Shown: piece by piece, positions 17,439-26,396 of the stretch
Position numbering within the stretch: position 1 is the stretch's first letter
Layout: each line of letters starts with the position of its first letter
DNA from: an uncultured Prevotella sp.
Lineage (GTDB): Bacteria; Bacteroidota; Bacteroidia; Bacteroidales; Bacteroidaceae
Direction of reading: 5' to 3'
Assembly (NCBI GenBank): GCA_937874345.1
Contig: CALNBT010000120.1
Span: 1 to 40,230 of the forward strand
Length of the DNA stretch: 40,230 nt
Notes under the pieces: generated by a model
What the model was told of the DNA's origin: nothing
Seen by the model: only the letters and a program-made list of their open reading frames with translations
The model's database searches: none
Made by a program: the position numbers and the translations under genes

Positions 17439-18968
17439 TTATAATCCAATCTGTACCGGATTTTGATTTAAATCCAACAATTCGTCAATGACTTTTCGGG
17501 TATTGGAGAGGCGTGGGATTTTGTGCTGTCCCCCTAATTTTCCCTTGGTTTTCAGCCAATCATTGAACAGATTGGGTCGTGCAATGGTGATTTGAAGGGG
17601 CTGAAGAGTCACATCATGATAGCGTTTTGCTTCGTAATCGCTGTTCAATTCCTGCAAGTATTTGTCTAGAATTGATGCAAATTGATGGATATCCTCAGGC
17701 TTTTTCACAAATTCTATCAGCCATTGATGAAAACATCTAGCCCGACTGTCCATATAAACCGGTGCAGCAGTGTATTCTGATATTTCGGCTCCTGTCTGTT
17801 GACAGGCATAATCCAATCCTTTTTCAGCGTTATCCATTATCAATTCCTCTCCAAAGGCATTGATAAAGTAGGTCGTTCGGCCGGTAATGATAAATTTATA
17901 GGGATTCTTGGAAGTAAATTTTACTGTGTCACCAATCATGTATCGCCAGAGACCACACGACGTGGATATCAGTAAGGCGTAATTTTTGTCAAGTTCGATA
18001 CCCTCAAGTGGCACAATATTTGGATTATCTGTCCCAAATTCATCCATTGGAAGGAACTCATAGAAAACATCATAGTCTGTCATCAGCAACATGGAGGGAT
18101 CATTCGGATCGCTTTGAATGCCAAAGAACCCTTCACTGGCATTATAGGTCTCCATGTAATGCATGTTGGGAGAGGTGATCAATTGCTCATATTGTTTCCG
18201 ATAGGGCGTAAAAGCAATTCCACCATGGAAGAAAACTTCCAGGTTTGGCCAAACCTCTTCGAGATGATTCTTTCCACTCAACTCGAGCACACGTACCAAT
18301 ACCGACAGCATCCATGAGGGAACTCCAGATAAATTGGTAACATTTTTATTCATCGTTTCCCTAGCAATGCGGTCGCGCTTTACCTCAAAATCGCGCAGTA
18401 GTGCGGTGGATTTCTTAGGCACCCTGATCAGATTTGCCAATGGATTGATAAATTCAATCAAAATGGCACTGAGGTCTCCAACTAAGGAATTTGAGATATT
18501 GTAATTTGGAGCATGGCTTCCACCGAGGATTAATCCCTTTCCGTCGAACATCTTACTTGAGGGATTGTTTCGTAAATAAAACGTTACAACATCCTTACCG
18601 CCTTGATAATGAATATGTTGAAGACCGTCGTTGGAAAGAGGAATAAATTTGCTTTTGTCGTTTGTCGTACCCGATGATCGAGCAAACATCTTTATTTGTC
18701 CTGGCCAAAGCACATCTTCTTCTCCATGTCGCATTCGGTCGATGTCATCTTTTAGTTCTTCATAAGTGTTGACAGGTACATTCTTGACAAATTCTTCGTA
18801 TGTGTTTATATTTCCAAAAAGGTGATATCTGCCATATTCGGTATCTTTCGCTTTTTGCAAGAGGTGCTCAAGTACCTGCTGTTGAATTAAAACCGCCTGT
18901 CCGGCGTATCGTTCCAGCTCTTTTTGACGAGGCAAAAAGATATGGCTCACTAATCGTGTTAAACCCAT
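17439..18968 (-). CDS. GH3 (auxin-responsive promoter) family adenylate-forming enzyme
   Basis: The 509-residue length and the ATP/AMP-binding motif SSGTTNDKSKFIP (residues 98-110) place it in the GH3 family of acyl-adenylating enzymes; further GH3 signatures are GGSHAPNYNISNS, YNASEGFFGIQ and ALLISTSCGLWRYMIGDTVKF. In plants these enzymes join amino acids to hormones; the substrate of the bacterial, Bacteroidota-type relatives is not known. It is cytoplasmic, without a signal peptide. It is the first gene of a minus-strand run with the Ig-like lipoprotein and DUF3108 genes. Confidence 0.92.
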   Translation of the reverse strand: MGLTRLVSHIFLPRQKELERYAGQAVLIQQQVLEHLLQKAKDTEYGRYHLFGNINTYEEFVKNVPVNTYEELKDDIDRMRHGEEDVLWPGQIKMFARSSGTTNDKSKFIPLSNDGLQHIHYQGGKDVVTFYLRNNPSSKMFDGKGLILGGSHAPNYNISNSLVGDLSAILIEFINPLANLIRVPKKSTALLRDFEVKRDRIARETMNKNVTNLSGVPSWMLSVLVRVLELSGKNHLEEVWPNLEVFFHGGIAFTPYRKQYEQLITSPNMHYMETYNASEGFFGIQSDPNDPSMLLMTDYDVFYEFLPMDEFGTDNPNIVPLEGIELDKNYALLISTSCGLWRYMIGDTVKFTSKNPYKFIITGRTTYFINAFGEELIMDNAEKGLDYACQQTGAEISEYTAAPVYMDSRARCFHQWLIEFVKKPEDIHQFASILDKYLQELNSDYEAKRYHDVTLQPLQITIARPNLFNDWLKTKGKLGGQHKIPRLSNTRKVIDELLDLNQNPVQIGL

Positions 18969-18999
18969 TTATTATTGTGCAGTTTATCAGTTTAATATG

Positions 19000-19007
19000 C
19001 AAAAATA
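19000..19007 (-). promoter_or_regulatory. -7 element upstream of the GH3-family gene
   Basis: On the minus strand the bases read TATTTTTG, matching TAnnTTTG, 31 bases before the ATG at 18968. A TTTG at the normal -33 distance is not seen; one at 19020-19023 is too close. Confidence 0.45.
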
Positions 19008-19202
19008 GCTTAAACTTTCCAAACATGTTCATAATTTACTAATTTTAATATTCATTCTAGCATATTACATGGTATGACTAGATACGCATTCAATACGTTC
19101 TGAATAATATTAAAATAATGATTCATCTGGAAGTCTGAATCAGTTGGCAAAAGGCTCCATGAAAGAATGTATGTTATGAATTAGTTTTACGCACTTTTTC
19201 AT

Positions 19203-19210
19203 TACCTTTG
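19203..19210 (+). promoter_or_regulatory. -7 element that decides the start of the HAD gene
   Basis: TACCTTTG matches the Bacteroidota -7 consensus. A possible TTG start at 19208 falls inside it, so translation must begin downstream at ATG 19235, which is preceded by AGAAGG. Confidence 0.6.
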
Positions 19211-19234
19211 CAACGCATCAAAACCAATAGAAGG

Positions 19235-19894
19235 ATGAAATTGAAGATTATTTTACTCGATTTTGACGGTACACTTGCCGACACCCAGCAACTGATTACC
19301 AATACCATGCTTGAAGTGATCGACAAGTTAGGGTTGGAAAAGCGCACTCGTGAACAATGTGCCACGATGATTGGATTACCTTTGAAGCAGTCGTTCACTG
19401 ACTTGATACCAATGGATGAAGCAGTAGCCGACAAGTGTGTAGCATTGTATAACGAGGTATTTCACCAAAGCAACGTGCCGGGTGCCGTTCCACTCTTCCC
19501 AAAAGTACTTGATACACTATACCAGCTGCATCAACAAGGCTATATCCTGACCATTGCCAGCAGCCGTTCGAAGTTCTCTCTTCTGCAATTTGTTGAGACA
19601 TTCAATTTGAAAGATGTCATCTCTTTTGTTGTCAGTTCAAATGATGTTACTCACGGAAAACCTCACCCAGAACCCGCATTGATGACCTTAGCACATTTTA
19701 ATATCGATCCGAGTGAGTCATTAGTAGTAGGTGATACTACCTATGACATAGAGATGGGACAGAATGCTGGCAGCCATACTTGCGGAGTTACCTATGGAAA
19801 TGGAACGCAATCGCAAATGGAGAATATCCATACCGAATACATCATTGATGATTTCAGCAGATTGCTGGATGTGGTCAGGCAACTGGAAGCCTAA
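19235..19894 (+). CDS. HAD family phosphatase, phosphoglycolate-phosphatase-like
   Basis: The 219-residue protein has HAD motif I LLDFDGTLADTQ at the very N terminus with the nucleophile Asp and acid/base Asp, a helical cap domain (residues about 15-85), motif II in TIASSRSK, the conserved Lys in VTHGKPHPEPAL and motif IV VVGDTTYDIEMGQNAG. This is the Gph/PGMB-type subfamily, so it is a small cytoplasmic phosphatase; phosphoglycolate, beta-phosphoglucomutase or nucleotide substrates cannot be told apart. It stands alone between the divergent GH3-family gene and a convergent unknown gene. Confidence 0.9.
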   Translation: MKLKIILLDFDGTLADTQQLITNTMLEVIDKLGLEKRTREQCATMIGLPLKQSFTDLIPMDEAVADKCVALYNEVFHQSNVPGAVPLFPKVLDTLYQLHQQGYILTIASSRSKFSLLQFVETFNLKDVISFVVSSNDVTHGKPHPEPALMTLAHFNIDPSESLVVGDTTYDIEMGQNAGSHTCGVTYGNGTQSQMENIHTEYIIDDFSRLLDVVRQLEA

Positions 19895-19954
19895 AATCTG
19901 CAAATCAAAAGTTTAGCTAGAAAAATAAATTGGTTATAGCCTTTGATACGATAC

Positions 19955-19971
19955 TGTCAACTTAGTTGACA
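19955..19971. other. Short palindrome between convergent genes
   Basis: TGTCAAC-TTA-GTTGACA, a perfect 7-bp inverted repeat, lies in the 79-base gap between the HAD gene and the convergent gene at 19974. It has no T tract; it may be a weak terminator or a protein-binding site. Confidence 0.3.
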
Positions 19972-19973
19972 TG

Positions 19974-20423
19974 CTACGAAGTTGTGACTTCCAATTTGAA
20001 ATAATTCTTTCGAATCAGCCAAATCCTTAGTAGCCAGATGGCAAAAAACCCGTTGCTGACGATTTCGTACATTAAGTCCCAATTCGGACTGAAGTGAACA
20101 AATCTTTTAAAAATCCACAACACTAAATCGATATTAAAAAGAATGTTCCATAAGCGTTCACGGTCTCCAAAAGACAAATGGGAAACCTTATCGCCCACGA
20201 TATTAACTATCATTGATGACTCAATAAACTTGTAAGCGCTACGGATAGTAACACGATATTGGCCCTCTGGTAGATTAAGGCGAACATCTTGACCTTTCAT
20301 CATTCCCAGCAACTGATCATTGATCAGTAGGTAATGCGGCAAGTTAAGAAGTTGTTTCCGCATAGGGCCAATTACCAATTGAGCCATCTTCGTGGTCATT
20401 CTATTCTGATTTTGGACGGTCAT
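19974..20423 (-). CDS. Unknown membrane protein with a small beta domain
   Basis: I do not recognise a named family. The 149-residue protein has an N-terminal beta-rich part (YLLINDQLLGMMKGQDVRLNLPEGQYRVTIR, residues 31-61) that looks like a PEGA-type or DUF2846-type sandwich, then two hydrophobic segments near residues 91-107 and 119-136. No signal peptide is present. The upstream -7 element at 20508-20515 supports expression. Start could also be Met9 or Met13. The architecture of a small sandwich followed by a membrane hairpin suggests an inner-membrane protein, with no function that I can assign. Confidence 0.68.
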   Translation of the reverse strand: MTVQNQNRMTTKMAQLVIGPMRKQLLNLPHYLLINDQLLGMMKGQDVRLNLPEGQYRVTIRSAYKFIESSMIVNIVGDKVSHLSFGDRERLWNILFNIDLVLWIFKRFVHFSPNWDLMYEIVSNGFFAIWLLRIWLIRKNYFKLEVTTS

Positions 20424-20507
20424 TATTTTTTTCAGTTCACTTTATTTGATCACACAATTACTTGTATAAGACATTTATTAAGATTGAAAACCTTGAATAA
20501 TTGGGGG

Positions 20508-20515
20508 CAAAGATA
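20508..20515 (-). promoter_or_regulatory. -7 element upstream of the gene ending at 19974
   Basis: The minus strand reads TATCTTTG, an exact TAnnTTTG match, about 85 bases upstream of the ATG at 20423. No clear -33 box is seen. Confidence 0.5.
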
Positions 20516-20852
20516 CAAAAGTTCAATAAAAAAAAGCTTTTTGAACCACTATTTTGAATCGACGACCTCGTTTTCAATGTTCAATTTGATACCATACTCA
20601 AAATATTAAACAACATCCTTCACTACAAGCATCATGGCATGCTAAAAGGGTAGATACAACCTCCTTCAGCAATACTCATGGTATTGGTCATCAATCTTCA
20701 TGATATTGAACAGCGTTTTCAATGATATTGCATGACAAACCTAATGCAATTGGAAAGTGTTAGTTTAACTAAATAGCCACTCACTTCATCGAGGGATGGA
20801 ACGACAAAGAACAAAACAAAAGAGCAAAATCGTTATTTTGAAAAGAATATAT
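20516..20852. other. Gene-free region with degenerate palindromic repeats
   Basis: No protein-like frame is present. The stretch 20665-20735 contains several copies of CAATA/TATTG- and CATGG/CATGA-type half-sites (for example CAATACTCATGGTATTG), similar in style to the gaps at 4420-4500 and 12553-12620. Confidence 0.4.
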
Positions 20853-20860
20853 TAGCTTTG
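20853..20860 (+). promoter_or_regulatory. -7 element upstream of the gene at 20879
   Basis: TAGCTTTG matches TAnnTTTG, 18 bases before the ATG, giving a very short leader. No good -33 box is seen at the expected distance. Confidence 0.5.
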
Positions 20861-20878
20861 CAGTCATAAAAAGGTATT

Positions 20879-21301
20879 ATGGGAAGAAACAAATTTTCAC
20901 AAGATGAAATTCATAAGATCGGAAAACTGTTACGATTGAAAAATGCTGGAAACCGTTATCAGCAGAAGATGGTCAGACATGATTTGAGAGTGGATTACGA
21001 ATTCAATATTTCAGATTTCAACACCCCTGGAAAAGCTTTTGGAGAAGCCGAATTAGAGGATGCCATCAAACGTGGTGCCATCGAAATTCTCGATGATGCA
21101 ACGATTGAATCAATGAAGTCAAAACGTGTTCGGGACAAAGAACACGATGAAGCCCAAAAAGAAAAAGACGCTATTGCCCATGGTGCCACAGATTGGAAAA
21201 AAGCAATGAAAGAATGGCAAGATTGGGAAGACAATCAAAATACAGACACAAGCGAGAAGGCATCGCCATCTGTTCAACATGAAGCTGAAGAAGAACAATA
21301 A
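20879..21301 (+). CDS. Conserved Bacteroidales protein of unknown function
   Basis: The 140-residue protein (MGRNKFSQDEIHKIGKLL) belongs to a family of conserved unknowns in this order. The N-terminal half (residues 1-80) is the well-conserved part, with a basic first helix (IGKLLRLKNAGNRYQQKMVRH) and FNISDFNTPGKAFG. The second half is highly charged and helical (residues 75-125, rich in Lys, Glu and Asp) and ends in a low-complexity acidic tail. There is no signal peptide or membrane segment. The basic N terminus would suit nucleic-acid binding, but this is only inference. Confidence 0.82.
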   Translation: MGRNKFSQDEIHKIGKLLRLKNAGNRYQQKMVRHDLRVDYEFNISDFNTPGKAFGEAELEDAIKRGAIEILDDATIESMKSKRVRDKEHDEAQKEKDAIAHGATDWKKAMKEWQDWEDNQNTDTSEKASPSVQHEAEEEQ

Positions 21302-21611
21302 CTGCTTCTTTCGTGATCTTTACCGCCAAGCTAAAGATTATGAAAAATATTGACATACAAAAGCATTTACGAGCGATGCCAATTCCACGAATGATCATCC
21401 TGCTGACGACACTCAAAAAATAGGGAGGTGGCTTCGTTATGAATTGCCAATAAAAATCGATTGACACCATGCCAATCGTTTGGAAGATGTAGCTTGCTTT
21501 TCGACATTCGTTCATCTATCTTTCTGAAACACAAACATCAACCATCAATGGTACGAAGACCAGTTTTTAATAAAAATGGCCGTTTATTCCAGTTATATCC
21601 TATTTTTTTCG
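21302..21611. other. Gene-free stretch upstream of leuS
   Basis: I see no supported gene. A 27-codon frame at 21341-21424 (MKNIDIQKHLRAMPIPRM) and a minus-strand frame at 21171-21515 that overlaps the preceding gene lack convincing protein character. Confidence 0.4.
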
Positions 21612-21619
21612 TAATTTTG
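21612..21619 (+). promoter_or_regulatory. -7 element of the leuS operon
   Basis: TAATTTTG matches TAnnTTTG. It would place the transcript start near 21626, about 230 bases before the leuS ATG. No matching TTTG was found at the -33 distance. Confidence 0.5.
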
Positions 21620-21632
21620 TCATCTATTATAT

Positions 21633-21658
21633 AATCTCCTCTCGTAACAGAGGAGATT
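21633..21658 (+). promoter_or_regulatory. Hairpin at the 5' end of the leuS leader
   Basis: AATCTCCTCT (21633-21642) pairs perfectly with AGAGGAGATT (21649-21658) around a six-base loop, just after the proposed transcript start. A second small stem (GTCTA/TAGAC) follows at about 21678-21699. No T tract follows, so it is a 5' structure rather than a terminator; it might stabilise or regulate the leuS mRNA. Confidence 0.5.
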
Positions 21659-21855
21659 AACTGTGATCATTAGAATAAAGTCTATCGACATTGAAGTAGA
21701 CAGACGAATTGCACAAGCAATTGTCACAGATCTTTTCAGACAAAATAGCGTTATTCCTAAATGTTCAGATTAAAACCTTTCAAATTAAATTTGAACTCGA
21801 AAGTATATTGATTAAAATATATCAAAAACAGAAAAAAGAAAACATAAGATATCAT

Positions 21856-24711
21856 ATGGAATACATTTTCAGAGAAATTGAGAAGAAATGGCAACAAAAC
21901 TGGGTGAATAACAAAACCTATCATATTGTTGAAAACAAGGACAAGCAAAAGTTTTATGTACTTAACATGTTTCCTTATCCTTCGGGAGCAGGCCTACATG
22001 TAGGGCATCCTTTGGGATATATTGCCAGCGATATCTATGCTCGATATAAAAGACTGAACGGCTTCAACGTCTTGAATCCCATGGGTTATGACGCTTATGG
22101 GCTTCCAGCTGAGCAATATGCCATCCAGACGGGTCAGCATCCTGCCATCACAACCGAACAGAACATCAATCACTACCGTGAACAGTTGGATAAAATTGGA
22201 TTCTGCTTTGATTGGGACAGAGAAATCAGAACCTGCGATCCAAGCTATTATCATTGGACTCAATGGGCCTTCATGAAGATGTTTCAGTCGTATTACGACA
22301 ACGACCAGAAAAAGGCATTGCCGATTGAAAAACTGATTTCGCGTCTTAGCGAAAAGGGAACAGAAGGACTGGATGCAGCGCAAAGCGAAGAACTGTCGTT
22401 TACTGCTCGCGAATGGAATGAGATGAGCGAAACCGAACAGCAGCAAACCTTGATGAATTATCGTATCGCTTATCTTGGTGAGACGATGGTGAACTGGTGT
22501 GCAGGATTGGGTACTGTACTGGCAAACGACGAGGTTGTTGACGGCGTGAGCGTACGAGGCGGATTCCCCGTTGTTCAGAAGAAAATGCGCCAGTGGTGCC
22601 TTCGAGTTTCTGCTTATGCGCAAAGATTATTGGATGGACTGGATACGTTGCAATGGTCTGACTCATTGAAAGAGACCCAGCGCAACTGGATTGGCCGTTC
22701 TGAAGGTACAGAAGTACTGTTCAACGTGGCTGACAGTGATATTCAATTTACGATTTTCACCACCCGTGCCGACACCATGTTTGGTGTTACGTTCATGGTA
22801 CTGGCTCCAGAGAGCGAATATGTTGCGAAGGTTACCACAGCCGACCAGATGGCTGCCGTTCAAGAATACATCAACAACACCAAGAAACGTACCGAACGCG
22901 ACCGTATTTCAGACCGTCGTGTCACCGGAGTTTTCACTGGTAGCTATGCTATTAATCCTTTCACCAATGAAAGGATTCCAATTTGGGTAAGCGATTATGT
23001 ATTAGCCGGCTATGGTACAGGTGCCATCATGGCTGTACCTGCACATGATAGCCGTGACTATGCCTTTGCCAAACATTTCGAATTACCTATCATTCCATTG
23101 ATCGAAGGAGCCGATGTCAGTGAAGAAAGTTACGATGCCAAAGAGGGTGTTGTGACAAACAGTCCGGTTGAAGGAAAGAAGACACCCTTCAGCTTAAATG
23201 GCCTGACTGTTCATGAAGCTATTCAAGCTACTAAAAAGTATGTCACTGAGAATCAGCTTGGTCGGGTAAAAGTAAACTATCGTCTACGCGATGCCATCTT
23301 CTCACGCCAACGCTATTGGGGCGAACCGTTCCCAGTATATTACAAAGGCCAGATGCCTTACATGATTCCTGAAGAGTGTCTGCCGCTTGAACTGCCAGAA
23401 ATAGACAAGTACGAGCCTACCGAAACAGGCGAACCACCTTTGGGCCGTGCAAAGAAATGGGCATGGGATATTGAGAAGAAGGAAGTCGTTGACAAATCTC
23501 TCATCGACAATGAAACCGTATTCCCATTGGAATTGTACACCATGCCGGGCTTTGCAGGCAGTTCTGCTTACTATCTGCGTTATATGGATCCACATAATGA
23601 ACAAGCACTGGTAGACAAGAAAGTTGATGAGTATTGGCAAAATGTTGACTTATATGTCGGTGGAACCGAGCATGCCACAGGCCACTTGATCTACTCAAGA
23701 TATTGGAATAAAGTGCTCTTTGACTTAGGATTTTCCTGCAAAGAAGAACCTTTCAAGAAACTGATCAACCAAGGAATGATTCAGGGTCGTAGCAATTTTG
23801 TCTATCGCATCAACAATGAAGACCATTCTGCAGCACCCGTATTCGTATCACTAGGTTTGAAAGATCAATACGATGTGACACCTATCCACGTTGACGTGAA
23901 CATTGTTCATGGTGACATTCTGGATACAAAGGCTTTCAAGAACTGGCGACCAGAATACAGCAATGCTGAATTTATTTTGGAAGACGGCAAGTATGTATGT
24001 GGCTGGGCTGTTGAGAAAATGTCAAAATCAATGTTCAACGTTGTCAATCCAGACATGATTGTAGAACAATATGGTGCCGACACACTTCGTCTTTACGAAA
24101 TGTTCTTGGGTCCTGTAGAGGCAAGCAAACCTTGGGATACCAACGGTATTGATGGTTGTCACCGCTTCCTGAAGAAACTGTGGGCACTGTTTTATGATAA
24201 CCGAACAGGAAAATACATTGTCAACGAGGCAGGAGAACCAAGCAGCGAATCGCTGAAAAGTGTTCACAAACTGATTAAGAAAGTGACGAACGATATCGAA
24301 CAGTTCTCATACAACACGGCTATTTCTGCATTTATGATTTGTGTGAACGAACTGGCTCAACAGAATTGTCATGATAAAAAGTTGCTGACTAACCTCGTTG
24401 TCCTAATTGCTCCTTTCGCTCCTCATATCGCTGAAGAGCTGTATGCCACCTTACAACCAGGTGAAGGAAGTGTATGTGATGCAGCTTGGCCTCAGTGGAA
24501 TGAAGCTTATCTCGTAGAAAACGAAATTCAAATGACTATCTCTTTCAACGGAAAGGCTCGATTCCAGTTGAAATTCCCCGTTGATTTTGATAACAACCAA
24601 ATAGAGAAAGTTGTACTTGAAGATGAAAAAACCAAAAAGTATCTGGATGGAAAGAATATTGTAAAAGTGATTGTCATTCCTAAACGTATTGTCAACATCG
24701 TTCTCAAATAA
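21856..24711 (+). CDS. leuS: Leucine-tRNA ligase
   Basis: LeuRS charges tRNA-Leu in the cytoplasm. I chose ATG 21856 (MEYIFREIEKKWQQNW), where family similarity starts; the frame is open 49 codons further upstream, but those residues are Lys/Ile-rich and unlike LeuRS. The 951-residue protein has the HIGH-type motif in FPYPSGAGLHVGHP, the editing (CP1) domain with FTTRADTMFGVTFMV, and KMSKS in AVEKMSKSMFNVVNPD. The C-terminal anticodon-binding region is complete, ending KVIVIPKRIVNIVLK. There is an insertion after the catalytic N terminus (residues about 160-200, KALPIEKLISRLSEKGTEG) typical of Bacteroidota LeuRS. The gene leads an operon with yitT (five-base gap) and rdgB. Confidence 0.97.
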   Translation: MEYIFREIEKKWQQNWVNNKTYHIVENKDKQKFYVLNMFPYPSGAGLHVGHPLGYIASDIYARYKRLNGFNVLNPMGYDAYGLPAEQYAIQTGQHPAITTEQNINHYREQLDKIGFCFDWDREIRTCDPSYYHWTQWAFMKMFQSYYDNDQKKALPIEKLISRLSEKGTEGLDAAQSEELSFTAREWNEMSETEQQQTLMNYRIAYLGETMVNWCAGLGTVLANDEVVDGVSVRGGFPVVQKKMRQWCLRVSAYAQRLLDGLDTLQWSDSLKETQRNWIGRSEGTEVLFNVADSDIQFTIFTTRADTMFGVTFMVLAPESEYVAKVTTADQMAAVQEYINNTKKRTERDRISDRRVTGVFTGSYAINPFTNERIPIWVSDYVLAGYGTGAIMAVPAHDSRDYAFAKHFELPIIPLIEGADVSEESYDAKEGVVTNSPVEGKKTPFSLNGLTVHEAIQATKKYVTENQLGRVKVNYRLRDAIFSRQRYWGEPFPVYYKGQMPYMIPEECLPLELPEIDKYEPTETGEPPLGRAKKWAWDIEKKEVVDKSLIDNETVFPLELYTMPGFAGSSAYYLRYMDPHNEQALVDKKVDEYWQNVDLYVGGTEHATGHLIYSRYWNKVLFDLGFSCKEEPFKKLINQGMIQGRSNFVYRINNEDHSAAPVFVSLGLKDQYDVTPIHVDVNIVHGDILDTKAFKNWRPEYSNAEFILEDGKYVCGWAVEKMSKSMFNVVNPDMIVEQYGADTLRLYEMFLGPVEASKPWDTNGIDGCHRFLKKLWALFYDNRTGKYIVNEAGEPSSESLKSVHKLIKKVTNDIEQFSYNTAISAFMICVNELAQQNCHDKKLLTNLVVLIAPFAPHIAEELYATLQPGEGSVCDAAWPQWNEAYLVENEIQMTISFNGKARFQLKFPVDFDNNQIEKVVLEDEKTKKYLDGKNIVKVIVIPKRIVNIVLK

Positions 24712-24716
24712 CATCT

Positions 24717-25679
24717 ATGCCTAACTATCAGCTCAATATTAAAAACGAGGCAATAGACTATACTTTTATTACGCTTGGACTATTGCTATACGCAGTAGCC
24801 TGGAGTTTTTTTCTCCTTCCATACGAAATTGTAACAGGAGGAGTGACTGGTGTCTCTGCCATCATCTATTATACGACAAAGTTTCCGATTGAAAACAGCT
24901 ATTTGTTTATCAACCTTGCCCTGTTAATTATAGCATTGAAAATATTAGGGGTAAAATTTTTGATTAAGACCATTTATGCTATCTTCATGCTATATTTCTT
25001 GTTATGGGCTGCACAAGAATTTATTCCACGCGATGTTGCTGGCAATCCTATCAAAATTTTAGGCGAAGGACAAGACTTCATGTCTTTGGTTATAGGATGT
25101 ACTTTCACAGGTACTTCTCTAGCCATCGTGTTCCTTCATAATGGATCTACTGGTGGAACTGATATTATTGCAGCATCAATCAATAAAATTTACGGCGTAT
25201 CGCTCGGTCGGGTACTTATTGTTGTAGACTTGTTGATTATTGGAAGCTGTTTGTTTATTCCTCAATTTGGTGAGCCCATAGCTAGGGTACACAAGGTTGT
25301 ATTTGGACTTTGTACGATGGTCATTGAAAATTTCATGCTCGATTATGTGATGAATGCCCGTCGAGAGAGTGTACAATTCATGATTTTTTCTCGTAAGTAT
25401 AAAGAAATTGCTAATGCTATCGGTACTCAAATGGATCACGGTGTGACGATTCTTGACGGACATGGATGGTATACAGGCGATGAAGTAAAAGTACTTTGTA
25501 TATTGGCCAAGAAGAACGAAAGTGTTTCCATATTTCGTCTAATCAAGATGATAGATCCCAATGCCTTTGTCAGTCAAAGCTCTGTTATCGGTGTATACGG
25601 AGAAGGCTTTGACCAGATTAAAGTTAAAATTAAGAAGAAACATTATGAAAATAGTCTTCGCAACAAACAACAACCATAA
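24717..25679 (+). CDS. YitT family membrane protein (DUF161/DUF2179)
   Basis: The 320-residue protein has five or six hydrophobic segments in its first 210 residues, with the YitT signature SFFLLPYEIVTGGVTGVSAI and the segment HNGSTGGTDIIAASINK, followed by a soluble DUF2179 domain (residues about 220-300: GVTILDGHGWYTGDEVKVLCILAKK). YitT proteins are inner-membrane proteins of unknown transport or regulatory role. The C terminus overlaps the rdgB start by 35 bases, which implies translational coupling. Confidence 0.92.
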   Translation: MPNYQLNIKNEAIDYTFITLGLLLYAVAWSFFLLPYEIVTGGVTGVSAIIYYTTKFPIENSYLFINLALLIIALKILGVKFLIKTIYAIFMLYFLLWAAQEFIPRDVAGNPIKILGEGQDFMSLVIGCTFTGTSLAIVFLHNGSTGGTDIIAASINKIYGVSLGRVLIVVDLLIIGSCLFIPQFGEPIARVHKVVFGLCTMVIENFMLDYVMNARRESVQFMIFSRKYKEIANAIGTQMDHGVTILDGHGWYTGDEVKVLCILAKKNESVSIFRLIKMIDPNAFVSQSSVIGVYGEGFDQIKVKIKKKHYENSLRNKQQP

Positions 25680-26271
25680 ATTAAGGGAAATCAAAACCAT
25701 TCTCAACGGTTGCTGTGAAATTGTTTCATTAAAGGACATAGGATGTAATATCGATATTCCTGAGACTGGTACAACCCTTCAAGAAAATGCCTTACAGAAA
25801 GCATTTTATGTTTTCGAACACTATGGATTGGATTGTTTTGCCGATGATACAGGGCTGGAAGTAAAATCGCTAAACGGCGAACCGGGTGTTCATAGTGCCC
25901 GTTATGCTGATAATACAGACCATGACAGTGAAGCGAACATGCAAAAATTATTGAAAAAATTAGTAAATAATAACAACCGTGAGGCACGATTTCGCACTGT
26001 TATTGCGTTAATTCAAAAAAATCATCAGACTGACAAAATTCATACGAAAAATCAACACTTACAATTTATTACAACCCTTTTTGAAGGAGAGGTAAAAGGA
26101 ACCATTGATTGGGAGAAACATGGCAATGAAGGTTTTGGATACGACCCTATCTTTATTCCAGAAGGATATGAAAAAAGCTTTGCTGAACTTGGTGAAGATA
26201 TCAAAAATAAGATATCACACAGAGCACTTGCTGTTGCAGAATTAGCTGATTATCTCAAGAATACAAAATAG
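25645..26271 (+). CDS. rdgB: Non-canonical purine NTP pyrophosphatase (RdgB/HAM1)
   Basis: This enzyme cleaves dITP, XTP and dXTP to the monophosphates, keeping deaminated purines out of DNA. The true start is ATG 25645 (MKIVFATNNNHKLREIK), inside the 3' end of yitT; a longer frame from 25561 is only the overlap. The 208-residue protein has the N-terminal substrate loop TNNNHKLREI, the GLDCFADDTGLEV motif with the metal-binding Asp pair, the SARYA segment and the C-terminal GFGYDPIFIPEGY and SHRALA. A Lys/His-rich insertion near residues 128-142 (KNHQTDKIHTKNQHL) replaces a usually shorter loop. Confidence 0.95.
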   Translation: MKIVFATNNNHKLREIKTILNGCCEIVSLKDIGCNIDIPETGTTLQENALQKAFYVFEHYGLDCFADDTGLEVKSLNGEPGVHSARYADNTDHDSEANMQKLLKKLVNNNNREARFRTVIALIQKNHQTDKIHTKNQHLQFITTLFEGEVKGTIDWEKHGNEGFGYDPIFIPEGYEKSFAELGEDIKNKISHRALAVAELADYLKNTK

Positions 26272-26314
26272 TTAATTTTCAAAATCACTATTTCGACCTA
26301 GAATCTATCAATAG

Positions 26315-26322
26315 TATCTTTG
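26315..26322 (+). promoter_or_regulatory. -7 element of porZ
   Basis: TATCTTTG matches TAnnTTTG. TTTC at 26291-26294 is an imperfect -33 box 20 bases upstream. The ATG follows 74 bases later. Confidence 0.55.
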
Positions 26323-26396
26323 TTACTCACTTTCAATTCGATTACTATTTTTCGTTTTTGAAATTGTTTTCTGATGTCTTAAATTAATTATTTCAG

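Noticed and set aside
21341..21424. Possible 27-codon leader peptide before leuS
   Set aside because: It lacks leucine-codon enrichment of an attenuator (five Leu codons of various types, not in a run), precedes the proposed promoter, and has no clear ribosome site.
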